NCBI RefSeq assembly: GCF_004348725.1
Contig: NZ_SMKR01000002.1
Coordinates: 46,057-110,056 of the forward strand
Length of the DNA: 64,000 bases
Direction: 5' to 3'
Source of the DNA: Kribbella turkmenica
GTDB taxonomy: Bacteria > Actinomycetota > Actinomycetes > Propionibacteriales > Kribbellaceae
In this document: positions 34,088 through 42,487 of the stretch, piece by piece
Position numbering within the stretch: position 1 is the first letter of the stretch
Layout: the number at the start of each line of letters is the position of its first letter
The notes under the pieces: generated by a model
Database searches by the model: none
Told to the model about the DNA's origin: nothing
Seen by the model: only the letters and a program-made list of their open reading frames with translations
Translations under genes and position numbers: made by a program

Positions 34088-35119
34088 CTACTGCTGGGCG
34101 CGAAGCTCGCTGCCGACGTCGTGCATGTGCTTCAGGCCCATCCGGTACGACTCGACCAGGCCGGTGCTCAGGTAGGGCATGCCGATGCGTTCGCAGTACG
34201 ACCGGACGATCGGCTGGGCGAAGCGCAGGTTGGCCCGCGGCATGCTCGGGAAGAGGTGGTGCTCGATCTGGTAGTTCAGGCCGCCCATCATCCAGTCGGT
34301 GACCAGGCCGCCGTTCACGTTGCGGGAGGTGAGCACCTGCTTCTCCAGGTGACCCCAGTTGGTGGTGTCGTCGGGCATCTCCATGCCCTTGTGGTTCGGC
34401 GCGAACACGCTGCCGAGGTGCAGACCGAAGACCATGTGGTGGATCAGCGCGAACAGCACGGCCTGGCCCGGCGACATGATCACGAACAGCGCAGCGAAGT
34501 ACAGCACCAGGTGGGCGGCCATCAGCCCGAGCTCCAGCTGGGCCTCGCGGCGCGGGCGGCCGAGCAGGAAGCGGATGCTGGAGACCTTCAGGTTGAAGCC
34601 CTCGAGGGTGAGCAGCGGAAAGAAGATCCGCGCCTGGTTGCGGCTGAGCCAGCCGTGCAGGCCGGTGCGGCCCTCGGCCTGTTCCATCGTCCAGACCAGC
34701 ACGCCCTCGCCGACGTCCGGGTCCTTGTCGGTGTGGTTCGGGTTCGCGTGGTGGCGGTTGTGCTTGTCGTTCCACCAGCCGTAGCTCATCCCGAGCAGCA
34801 GGTTGCCGTGCACCAGGCCGATCCAGTCGTGCAGCCGGCGCGAGCCGGCGATCTGCTGGTGACCGGCGTCGTGGCCGAAGAACGCGGCCCGCGTGGTCAG
34901 GATGCCGAGCGGGATCGCCAGCAACAGCGCCCACCACGAGCTGCCGAGGATCGCGACCCCGGCCCAGGTCGCGGCCATCAGGGCGACGTTGATCCCGATC
35001 GCCATCGTGTAAGCCGCGGTCCGCCGCTCCAGCAGCCCGGCCGACTTGATCTCGCGGAGGAGGGGCGCGAAGTCGCTGCCTTTGGTCGCAGCGGAGCGGG
35101 TAGCGGTGGGCTGAGCCAT
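34088..35119 (-). CDS. membrane fatty acid desaturase (acyl-lipid/acyl-CoA)
   Basis: 343 residues, about 4-5 membrane segments. The three histidine boxes are complete: HDAGHQ, HNRHH and QIEHH; the last begins with Gln, as in front-end-type/linoleoyl-CoA desaturases. Fe-dependent introduction of a double bond in membrane fatty acids. Start ATG 35119. It is divergent from a NarL-type two-component system starting at 35308, which recalls DesK-DesR control of des in Bacillus. Confidence 0.9.
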   Translation of the reverse strand: MAQPTATRSAATKGSDFAPLLREIKSAGLLERRTAAYTMAIGINVALMAATWAGVAILGSSWWALLLAIPLGILTTRAAFFGHDAGHQQIAGSRRLHDWIGLVHGNLLLGMSYGWWNDKHNRHHANPNHTDKDPDVGEGVLVWTMEQAEGRTGLHGWLSRNQARIFFPLLTLEGFNLKVSSIRFLLGRPRREAQLELGLMAAHLVLYFAALFVIMSPGQAVLFALIHHMVFGLHLGSVFAPNHKGMEMPDDTTNWGHLEKQVLTSRNVNGGLVTDWMMGGLNYQIEHHLFPSMPRANLRFAQPIVRSYCERIGMPYLSTGLVESYRMGLKHMHDVGSELRAQQ

Positions 35120-35295
35120 TCAGGTCCTCGTCTCAAAGCGGTGGGGGCCTAGGCGTACAGCCACGGCCAGCGTACGGCATCGAGTCTCATCGCCCTAACG
35201 GTCGAAAACATGAGTACCAATACCCGAACTCGATGGGGTCACAGTGCCCCCGCGAGAGTGGAGCTAACACCACTGAGACCGGATTCACCCTCGGT

Positions 35296-35301
35296 CATGA
35301 T
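35296..35301 (+). promoter_or_regulatory. -10 element of the sensor kinase gene
   Basis: CATGAT, 6 nt before ATG 35308. A leaderless start is consistent. Confidence 0.35.
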
Positions 35302-35307
35302 GGAGCC

Positions 35308-36597
35308 ATGAACACCACCCAGGCACCGCCGATGCGGTACCCCAGGCTCGCGCAGCCGTGGATCGCGCTGTTCCTGGCCGTGCTGGCCGAGCTCGGGATC
35401 GCCTTCTTCGTGCTGAACGTGGTCTCGGTCCCGCTGATCGCGGTCTGGGTCGGCATCCCGATGCTGCTCGCGTTCGTCCCGGCCACCCGCTGGTTCGCGA
35501 ACTGCCACCGGACGATGCTGGCCGGCTTCACCGGCGAGCCGATCCCGCGCCCGTACAAGAAGCCGCCGATGCCCGGCCTCCTGATGTGGCTGCGGACGAC
35601 GCTGACCGATCCGGCTACCTGGCGTGACGTGGTCTGGCTGATCGTGAACGCGACCATCGGGTTCACCCTGAACCTGCTGTCCGCAGTGCTCTTCCTGGCG
35701 ACGCTGTTCTACCTGGTCTACCCGCTGCTGGTCGGCGTCACCCCGGAGGGTGTGTTCACCGAGCCGTTCGGCGGGCTGGTCACGGTCAACTTCTGGACCA
35801 GCTTCCTGGTGATGCCGGTCGCGCTGGTCGCGTTCATGATCTGGATGGCGGCCGGTGAGCGGCTGCTGAAGGCGAACGCGTTCATGGCCCGCTCCCTGCT
35901 CGGCCCGACCGAGAGCGCCAAGCTGGCCCTGCGGGTCCGCGAGCTGGCCGAGTCCCGCGCCGAGACCGTCGACACCCAGGCGGCCGAACTGCGCCGGATC
36001 GAGCGCGACCTGCACGACGGCGCCCAGGCCCGGCTGGCCGCGCTCAGCATGAACCTGGGCATGGCCGAGGAAATGGTCGACCGGGACCCGGCGCAGGCGG
36101 CGGCTCTGCTGACCGAGGCCCGCCAGTCCGCGAGTACGGCGCTGTCCGAGCTGCGTGACCTGGTTCGTGGCATCCACCCGCCGGTGCTCGCCGACCGCGG
36201 GCTCGAGGGTGCGGTGAAGGCGCTCGCGCTGTCCTGCCCGTTCAAGGTCGACGTCACCTTCGACGTCCCCGGCCGGCCGGCCGCGCCGGTCGAGTCGGCG
36301 GCGTACTTCGCGGTGGCCGAGGCGCTCGCGAACGCGGTGAAGTACTCGGCCGCGACGAACGCCTGGATCCAGATCACCCACGAGGACGACAAGCTGCACC
36401 TGATCGTCGGCGACGACGGCGTCGGCGGTGCGGTGATCAGGCCCGGTGGCGGTCTGTACGGCATCGAACGGCGGCTGGCCGCCTTCGACGGTACGTTGAC
36501 CGTGGTCAGCCCGACGGCCGGGCCGACCACCGTGATCATGGAGCTGCCTTGCGAGTCCTCATCGCTGAAGACCACGCCCTCCTCCGGGACGGCCTGA
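35308..36597 (+). CDS. NarL-type sensor histidine kinase
   Basis: 429 residues. N-terminal sensor part of about 190 residues with several hydrophobic segments (IALFLAVLAELGIAFFVL, LIVNATIGFTLNLLSAVL, LVMPVALVAFMIWMAA), then HisKA_3 dimerisation helix with phospho-His in ERDLHDGAQARL and a HATPase domain (N-box EALANAVKYS, G1 VGDDGVGG, G2 GGLYGIERRL). Paired with the response regulator that starts 49 bp before its stop. Possible role in control of the divergent desaturase, by analogy with DesK. Confidence 0.9.
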   Translation: MNTTQAPPMRYPRLAQPWIALFLAVLAELGIAFFVLNVVSVPLIAVWVGIPMLLAFVPATRWFANCHRTMLAGFTGEPIPRPYKKPPMPGLLMWLRTTLTDPATWRDVVWLIVNATIGFTLNLLSAVLFLATLFYLVYPLLVGVTPEGVFTEPFGGLVTVNFWTSFLVMPVALVAFMIWMAAGERLLKANAFMARSLLGPTESAKLALRVRELAESRAETVDTQAAELRRIERDLHDGAQARLAALSMNLGMAEEMVDRDPAQAAALLTEARQSASTALSELRDLVRGIHPPVLADRGLEGAVKALALSCPFKVDVTFDVPGRPAAPVESAAYFAVAEALANAVKYSAATNAWIQITHEDDKLHLIVGDDGVGGAVIRPGGGLYGIERRLAAFDGTLTVVSPTAGPTTVIMELPCESSSLKTTPSSGTA

Positions 36598-37196
36598 TCC
36601 GCCTGCTGGAGGCGCACGACTTCGAGGTGGTCGAGGCGGTCGACAACGGTCCGCGGCTGGTGCCCGCGCTGGTGGATCACCGGCCGGACGTGGCCGTGGT
36701 CGACGTACGGCTGCCGCCGACGTTCACCGACGAGGGCCTGAAGGCCGCGATCGAGGCCCGCCGCCAGATCCCCGGACTGCCGGTCCTGGTGCTGTCGCAG
36801 TACGTCGAGCAACTGTACGCCCGCGAGCTGCTCACCGGAGGCGGCGGCGCGGTCGGGTATCTGCTGAAGGACCGGGTCTCGAACGTCGCCGACTTCCTGG
36901 ACTCGGTCCGCCGGGTGGCCGGCGGCGGAACCGCGATGGACCCGGACGTGATCGGCCAGCTGCTCGCCCGCAACACCCGGGACGAGCCGATCGGCCGCCT
37001 CACCCCACGCGAGGCCGAGGTCCTCGGCCTGATGGCCGAAGGTCGCTCGAACGCCGCGATCGCGAACGCGCTGTTCGTCACCGAGAAGGCGGTCAGCAAG
37101 CACACGAACAGCATCTTCGCCAAGCTCGACCTGCCCCCGTCGGAAGACGACAACCGCCGGGTGATGGCAGTGCTGACGTACCTGTCCTCCCGCTGA
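36549..37196 (+). CDS. NarL/LuxR-type response regulator
   Basis: 215 residues. Receiver domain with acidic pair in LIAEDH, phospho-Asp in VVDVRLPP and Lys in YLLKDRV, then a LuxR-type HTH (LTPREAEVLGLMAEGRSNAA, VSKHTNSIFAKL). Uses TTG 36549 as start, with GGAG 6 nt upstream; it overlaps the kinase gene by 49 bp. No other starts keep the first strand of the receiver (RVLIAEDH) intact. Confidence 0.92.
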   Translation: MRVLIAEDHALLRDGLIRLLEAHDFEVVEAVDNGPRLVPALVDHRPDVAVVDVRLPPTFTDEGLKAAIEARRQIPGLPVLVLSQYVEQLYARELLTGGGGAVGYLLKDRVSNVADFLDSVRRVAGGGTAMDPDVIGQLLARNTRDEPIGRLTPREAEVLGLMAEGRSNAAIANALFVTEKAVSKHTNSIFAKLDLPPSEDDNRRVMAVLTYLSSR

Positions 37197-37272
37197 CGCA
37201 ACCGGGCACCGAGCTCACCGCATCGCCGGAGTCTGCACGGAAATGTTTGGGTAAACGCTTGTCGGTAATCCA

Positions 37273-37314
37273 TTGACCTTCACCTGAGTGACTCGGTAAG
37301 TTTTCTACCCAGTC
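37273..37314 (+). promoter_or_regulatory. namZ operon promoter with overlapping inverted repeat
   Basis: -35 TTGACC (37273-37278), 18-nt spacer, -10 TAAGTT (37297-37302). GACTCGGTA (37290-37298) and TACCCAGTC (37306-37314) form an inverted repeat (one mismatch) over the -10. Just upstream GGGTAAACGCTTGTC resembles a LacI-type half-operator. No regulator gene is adjacent. Confidence 0.5.
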
Positions 37315-37346
37315 CTGCATGATCCACGATCTAGGTGGTGGTGGCG

Positions 37347-38438
37347 ATGGCGGTCCGGACCGGAGCGGAGCGTCTGGCCGGCGAGCCGGGACTGGCGGGC
37401 ACCGGACGCCTCGGACTGATCACGAACTTCACCGGCGTCCTGCCGGACCTGCGGCCGACCGCCGTCGCGCTTCTCGGAGCCGGTCTTCGGCTGACTGCGC
37501 TGTTCGGCCCCGAGCACGGTCTGCGCGGCACCGCCCAGGCCGGCGCCAGCGAGGCCGCGGGCATCGATGCCGACACCGGCCTGCCGGTTCTCGACACCTA
37601 CGAGCGGCAGGGTGCCGCCCTGGACGAGCTGTTCGGCGACGTCGACGTGCTGCTGTTCGACATCCAGGACGTCGGGACGCGGTTCTACACCTACATCTGG
37701 ACGATGTACGACTGCCTGCAGGCGGCCGAGCGGCTCGGGAAGCGCTTCGTCGTCCTCGACCGGCCGAACCCGCTCGGCGGCCTGCGGGTCGAAGGACCGC
37801 TGCTGCAGCCCGGGTTCGAAAGCTTCGTCGGCCGTGCGCCGATCCCGCTCCGTCACGGCCTGACCGTCGGCGAGCTGGCCCTGCGGCTGGGCGCGGCCGA
37901 GGTCGTCACCATGGAGGGCTGGACGCGCGACTCCTTCGGGACGGGCGGGGTCTGGGTGCCGCCGTCACCGAACATGCCGACGCTCGACACCGCGCTCGTC
38001 TACCCCGGGACCGGTCTGTTCGAGGGCACCAACCTCAGCGAGGGCCGAGGGACCACGCGTCCCTTCGAGACCATCGGGGCACCGTTCCTCGACGACCGGT
38101 TCGTCCCGGCGCTGCGGGACTTCGAGCTGCCCGGGGTCGTCTTCCGCCGTACCTGGTTCGAACCGGTCTTCGGCAAGTACGCCGGCGAGGCGGTGCCCGG
38201 CGTCCAGTTGCACGTCGTCGACCGGACGACGTACGAGCCGGTGCGGACCGCGCTGGAGCTGCTGCACGTGCTGCGTCAGCTGTACCCGGACGACCTCCGC
38301 CTGCTGCCGTCGCTCGACAGGCTGTGGGGCTCGGACTCGTTGCGCAAGGCTCTCGAGGCCGGTGACGACCCGCTGACCTTGTTGCCTGTGGCAACTCTCG
38401 ACTGGGCCGGGCCGCTGCTCTACGAGAGGACCGGGTGA
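37347..38438 (+). CDS. namZ: NamZ-like exo-beta-N-acetylmuramidase (GH171, DUF1343)
   Basis: 363 residues, the length of the family. Characteristic segments are GLITNFTGV, ALFGPEHGLRG, DIQDVGTRFYTYIWTMYDC, LDRPNPLGG, NLSEGRGTTRPFE and GVQLHVVD. B. subtilis NamZ releases MurNAc from the non-reducing end of MurNAc-terminated peptidoglycan fragments. Here no signal peptide is seen, so it probably works inside on imported fragments. ATG 37347 with AGGTGG 8 nt upstream; GTG 37335 is also possible. First gene of a tightly packed six-gene operon with GNAT, sugar ABC importer and PIG-L-like genes. Confidence 0.85.
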   Translation: MAVRTGAERLAGEPGLAGTGRLGLITNFTGVLPDLRPTAVALLGAGLRLTALFGPEHGLRGTAQAGASEAAGIDADTGLPVLDTYERQGAALDELFGDVDVLLFDIQDVGTRFYTYIWTMYDCLQAAERLGKRFVVLDRPNPLGGLRVEGPLLQPGFESFVGRAPIPLRHGLTVGELALRLGAAEVVTMEGWTRDSFGTGGVWVPPSPNMPTLDTALVYPGTGLFEGTNLSEGRGTTRPFETIGAPFLDDRFVPALRDFELPGVVFRRTWFEPVFGKYAGEAVPGVQLHVVDRTTYEPVRTALELLHVLRQLYPDDLRLLPSLDRLWGSDSLRKALEAGDDPLTLLPVATLDWAGPLLYERTG

Positions 38439-39403
38439 TGATCCGACCGTTCGAGGTGGGTGACGGGCCGGCGCTGGCCGAGGCGTGGACGGCGGCCGCG
38501 CCGGCGGATCCGATCGGCTACCAGCGCTTCCGCGACCTGATCCTGCTCGACCGGAACTTCGATCCCGCCGGGCTGCAGGTCGCCCTCGACGGCGACCGGG
38601 TGGTGGGCGCGGCGTACGCCGTACGACGCCTGATCGCGGCATCCGGTGACGACCTCGAACCGGCCGCGGGGTGGCTCCCGTTCTTCTTCGTGCATCCGGA
38701 CCACCGCCGCCGCGGTCTCGGCCGCGCGCTGCTGACCGCCACGCTGGACTGGCTCCGTGCCGAAGGACGCTCGGTCGCGTACTTCTCGTCGTACACGCCG
38801 AACTACGTCCTGCCCGGGCTGGACGCCGCCCGCTACCCGGAGGCGTCCCGGTTGCTCACGTCGCTCGGCTTCGGGCGGCAGTACGACGCGGTCGCGATGG
38901 ATCGGAGCCTGGTCGGGTACGAGCTCCCGGCCGAGGTCCGTGCGCAGCTCGCCGGACTGGTTGCCGAGGGCTACAGTTTCGGTACGCCGACCGGGGACGA
39001 GGTGACCGCGCTGATCGCGATCGCCGGATCCGAGTTCAACCCGGACTGGGCCCGGGCGATCCGCGAAGCCGTGGTCGCCGGGATGCCGCTGGACCGGATC
39101 GTGCTGGCGCGAAACCCGGACGGCCGGGTGCTCGGTTGGGCGATGCACGGGACGTACGAAGGCGTGATCGACCGCTTCGGTCCCTTCGGCGTACTGACGG
39201 CTTCCCGCGGCACCGGGCTCGGCAAGGTGCTGCTGCACCTGACGCTGGAACGGATGGCCGGGCTCGGCGCGCACAGCGCCTGGTTCCTCTGGACCGGCGA
39301 GCAGTCCGCCGCCGGCCGGCTGTATCTCAAGACCGGGTTCACCATCACCCGCACGTTCACCATCCTCCGGGCACCACTGGGACCGGACCGACGGAAGGAC
39401 TGA
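38438..39403 (+). CDS. GNAT-family N-acetyltransferase, two-domain
   Basis: 321 residues with two GNAT domains. The first has the acetyl-CoA pyrophosphate motif HRRRGLGRALL after the strand WLPFFFVHPD; the second has SRGTGLGKVLL (R/Q-x-x-G-x-G/A in both). Transfers an acetyl group, substrate unknown; an amino sugar is plausible from the neighbours. It starts within the namZ stop (GTGATG) and is followed by the binding protein 1 bp later, so it is in the same operon. Confidence 0.83.
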   Translation: MIRPFEVGDGPALAEAWTAAAPADPIGYQRFRDLILLDRNFDPAGLQVALDGDRVVGAAYAVRRLIAASGDDLEPAAGWLPFFFVHPDHRRRGLGRALLTATLDWLRAEGRSVAYFSSYTPNYVLPGLDAARYPEASRLLTSLGFGRQYDAVAMDRSLVGYELPAEVRAQLAGLVAEGYSFGTPTGDEVTALIAIAGSEFNPDWARAIREAVVAGMPLDRIVLARNPDGRVLGWAMHGTYEGVIDRFGPFGVLTASRGTGLGKVLLHLTLERMAGLGAHSAWFLWTGEQSAAGRLYLKTGFTITRTFTILRAPLGPDRRKD

Positions 39404-39404
39404 C

Positions 39405-40679
39405 ATGCTCAAGAGAGGCGTACGGCTGGCCGTCGTCCTGGGGCTCTTGGCAACGGGCGCGGCCTGCTCAGGAGGCGAGGGTTCGGGAGACGGTGGCAAG
39501 GTACAGCTCACGCTGCTGAGTCACTACGGGTCCGACCCCGCCAAGGGCGGCCTGGACAAGATGATCGCGCAGTGGAACCAGGAGAACCCGGACGTCCAGG
39601 TGAAGTCCGAGGTGGTCAAGTTCGACGACCTGCTCACCACCTTGACCGTCCGCCAGACCGGCGGCCGGGGCGCCGACATCGTCAGCGCCTACGGGCTCTG
39701 GGGCGGGCAGTTGCAGAAGGCGAACGTGCTGGCGAAGGTGCCGGACGACCTCGCCAAGAGCATCAAGTCGAGCTACAGCCCGGCCGCGCTCGGCGCGGTC
39801 ACCACCGGGGACACGCTGCTCGGCTACCCGACCGAGCTGAACACCTACGTGCTCTTCTACAACAAGAAGATCCTCGCCGCGGCCGGCGTGACCAAGCCGC
39901 CGGCCACCTGGGACGAGCTCCAGGACGTCGCGCGGAAGGTCGTCAAGCGCGACGCCAAGGGCAACATCCAGGTCGAGGGACTCAGCCTGATCCAGGACGG
40001 CGACAACAAGTCGGTGCATCCGTTCCTGTCGCTGCTCGACGCTGCCGGCGGCTCTTTCCTCGGTCCGGACGGTACGGCGCAGTTCGACGACCCGCAGGGC
40101 AAGGCGGCGCTGAAACTCGAGGCCGACCTGGCCGGGGTGAAGGCGAGCAACACCTCGGTGTCGCCGACCAAGCAGTTCCGCAGCGGGGGAGTCGCGATGG
40201 CGATCCAGGCCGGCTGGTGGGTCGGCAGCCTGAAGACGCAGATGGCGGCCAAGTACGCGTCCGACGTCGGCGTGGCACCGATCCCGGGGCCGACCGCCGG
40301 CAGCAAGGGATCGCTCGCGTACGGGTTCTTCATGGGCGTGAACGAACGCAGCAAGCACGCGGACGAGGCGTGGAAGTTCCTGACCTGGCTGAACGAGCAC
40401 AAGGCCGACAGCGGTGTCACCGGGATGGGCCGGTACCTGGCCGGCATGGGCCTGATCCCGCCGCGGACCTCCGACCTGGCGACGCTGAGGAAGTCGCTGG
40501 ACGACCCGAACCTGGTGCCGATCTACGACGCCGCGTCGTACGCGATGCCGGAGCCCAACCAGCCGGGCGCCTACGAAGCGAAGACCGCACTGCACAACGC
40601 GATCATGACTGTGCTGGCCGACGGCAAGAGCCCGGACGAGGCGCTGGCCCAGGCCGCCAAGGCCGTCAAGCCGCAATGA
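39405..40679 (+). CDS. sugar ABC transporter substrate-binding lipoprotein
   Basis: 424 residues. Lipobox ATGAAC with lipidated Cys21 after a short signal. Cluster B/family 1 solute-binding protein (LTLLSHYGSDPAKGG, PTELNTYVLFYNKKIL, AGWWVGSL, YGFFMGVN). Binds an oligosaccharide outside the cell. Followed by two permeases with 4-nt overlaps. No ATPase gene in the operon, so a shared MsiK-type ATPase is likely (known in actinobacteria). Confidence 0.9.
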   Translation: MLKRGVRLAVVLGLLATGAACSGGEGSGDGGKVQLTLLSHYGSDPAKGGLDKMIAQWNQENPDVQVKSEVVKFDDLLTTLTVRQTGGRGADIVSAYGLWGGQLQKANVLAKVPDDLAKSIKSSYSPAALGAVTTGDTLLGYPTELNTYVLFYNKKILAAAGVTKPPATWDELQDVARKVVKRDAKGNIQVEGLSLIQDGDNKSVHPFLSLLDAAGGSFLGPDGTAQFDDPQGKAALKLEADLAGVKASNTSVSPTKQFRSGGVAMAIQAGWWVGSLKTQMAAKYASDVGVAPIPGPTAGSKGSLAYGFFMGVNERSKHADEAWKFLTWLNEHKADSGVTGMGRYLAGMGLIPPRTSDLATLRKSLDDPNLVPIYDAASYAMPEPNQPGAYEAKTALHNAIMTVLADGKSPDEALAQAAKAVKPQ

Positions 40680-41611
40680 CGACCGCGATCCGGGTCGGCG
40701 CGCTCCGGGCACCGGCCGCCCGCGCCTCGGGCCTCCACCGGGAGGGCCGGGCGGCGTACCTGTTCCTGGCGCCGTCGCTGCTGTTCTTCTGCATCTTCCT
40801 GATCCTGCCGTTCCTCTTCGCGATCGCGCTCGCCTTCTCGGACTGGGGCGGGTTCGACCTCGGCACGATCGAGTGGGCCGGGTTCGCCAACTTCAGCGAG
40901 GTGCTGAGCCTCGACGGCGCGTTCGTGCGGCCGATCCTGGTGAACACCTTGATGTTCGCCTTCGGATCGGTGCTGCTGGCAACGGTCGGCTCGGTGCTGG
41001 TGGCGCACTGCATCGAGCAGCTGCACTTCCAGGGGTTCTGGCGGGTGCTCTACTTCCTGCCGGTGGTCGCGACCGTGGTGGCGATCGGCAACGTGTGGAA
41101 GATGATGTACCAGCCGGCCGGGTTGATCAACGGCGTGCTGAACAAGCTCGGGGTGAACAGCATCGGGTTCCTGTCCGACGCGTCGTACGCGCTGCCGTCG
41201 GTGACCGTCGTGCACGCGTGGGCCTCGATCGGCGGCGCCGTACTGATCCTGACCGCCGGTCTCAAGGCGATCCCGCTGATGTACTACGAGGCGGCGGCCG
41301 TCGACGGGGCGTCGCCGGGGCGGATGTTCTGGCAGATCACGCTGCCGCTGCTGCGGCCGTCGCTGCTGTTCGTGCTGATCACCCAGTTCATCGGCGGTCT
41401 GCAGTCGTTCGCCCTGATCATCGTGATGACCGGTGACGGCGGGCCGGTCAACGCGACCAACGTCGCCGCCTTCGAGATGTACCAGCAGGCGTTCAAGTTC
41501 GGCGCCTGGGGGACGGCGAGCGCGATGGCGATGGTGCTGTTCGTCGTCATCTTCGCGATCACGCTGCTGCAGCTGTGGATCGCCCGGCGGCGCGGAGAGG
41601 AAACGTCATGA
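40676..41611 (+). CDS. sugar ABC transporter permease 1 (MalF/UgpA type)
   Basis: 311 residues, six membrane segments; EAA loop YYEAAAVDGASPGRMFWQITLPLL binds the ATPase. First TM region is AYLFLAPSLLFFCIFLILPF, as in the UgpA/LacF group. Start overlaps the binding protein stop by 4 nt (ATGA), its own stop overlaps permease 2 likewise. Confidence 0.92.
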   Translation: MTTAIRVGALRAPAARASGLHREGRAAYLFLAPSLLFFCIFLILPFLFAIALAFSDWGGFDLGTIEWAGFANFSEVLSLDGAFVRPILVNTLMFAFGSVLLATVGSVLVAHCIEQLHFQGFWRVLYFLPVVATVVAIGNVWKMMYQPAGLINGVLNKLGVNSIGFLSDASYALPSVTVVHAWASIGGAVLILTAGLKAIPLMYYEAAAVDGASPGRMFWQITLPLLRPSLLFVLITQFIGGLQSFALIIVMTGDGGPVNATNVAAFEMYQQAFKFGAWGTASAMAMVLFVVIFAITLLQLWIARRRGEETS

Positions 41612-42477
41612 GACGGCGGTTCCCGTGGTTCTCGTACCTGGTGGTGGTCATCGGCGGCGTCGCGATGGTGATGCCGTTCCTCGACATGGTGATGAGCTCG
41701 TTCAAGGGCGCGGGGGAGTACGGGGTCATCCCGTACGAGTTCCTGCCGGAGTCGTTCAGCCTGGACAACTACCGGGACGCGTTCTCCCAGCTCGAGCTCG
41801 GCCGGCTGTTCCGCAACAGCGTGATCGTCACCGTCAGCGTGACGATCAGTGTGCTGGTCACGTCGTCGATGGCCGGTTACGCACTGGCGAAACTGCGCTT
41901 CCGCGGCCGGGCGGTGATCTTCCGGTTCATCCTGGCCACGATGATGCTGCCGCCGTTCCTGCTGCTCATCCCGGTCTTCCTGATCATGCTCAACTGGCCG
42001 CTGGCCGGCGGCAACGACCTCCTCGGCCGTGGTGGCGACGGCGGTCTCACCACCAGCCTGCTCGCGCTGATCCTGCCGTTCACCGTCAGCGGGTTCGGCA
42101 TCTTCCTGATGCGCCAGTTCATGGTGTCGTTGCCGGACGAGATGCTCGAGGCGGCCAGGATCGACGGCGCCAACCAGTGGCAGACCTGGCGGCTGATCGT
42201 CCTCCCGCAGACGAAGCCGGTCGCGATCACCCTCGGCCTGATCACCTTCATCGGGATGTGGAACGAGTACATCTGGACGCTGCTGATCTCGTCCTCCGAG
42301 CCGTCCCTGCAGACCCTGCCGGTCGGCATCCAGCTCCTGCAGAGCTTCCTCGACCCCGACCGGACGATGCCCATCGTGATGGCCGGCCTGGTCGTCAGCA
42401 CGCTGCCCGTGCTGGTCGTGTTCCTGCTGTTCCAGAAGTACTACGTGCGAGGCGTCGTACTGAGTGGCCTGAAGTGA
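41608..42477 (+). CDS. sugar ABC transporter permease 2 (MalG/UgpE type)
   Basis: 289 residues, six membrane segments; EAA loop MLEAARIDGANQWQTW. C-terminal FLLFQKYYVRGVVLSGLK is the normal end of the family. With permease 1 forms the channel for the substrate of the binding protein at 39405. Overlaps permease 1 by 4 nt. Confidence 0.92.
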   Translation: MRRRFPWFSYLVVVIGGVAMVMPFLDMVMSSFKGAGEYGVIPYEFLPESFSLDNYRDAFSQLELGRLFRNSVIVTVSVTISVLVTSSMAGYALAKLRFRGRAVIFRFILATMMLPPFLLLIPVFLIMLNWPLAGGNDLLGRGGDGGLTTSLLALILPFTVSGFGIFLMRQFMVSLPDEMLEAARIDGANQWQTWRLIVLPQTKPVAITLGLITFIGMWNEYIWTLLISSSEPSLQTLPVGIQLLQSFLDPDRTMPIVMAGLVVSTLPVLVVFLLFQKYYVRGVVLSGLK

Positions 42478-42487
42478 GGAGTTGCTT

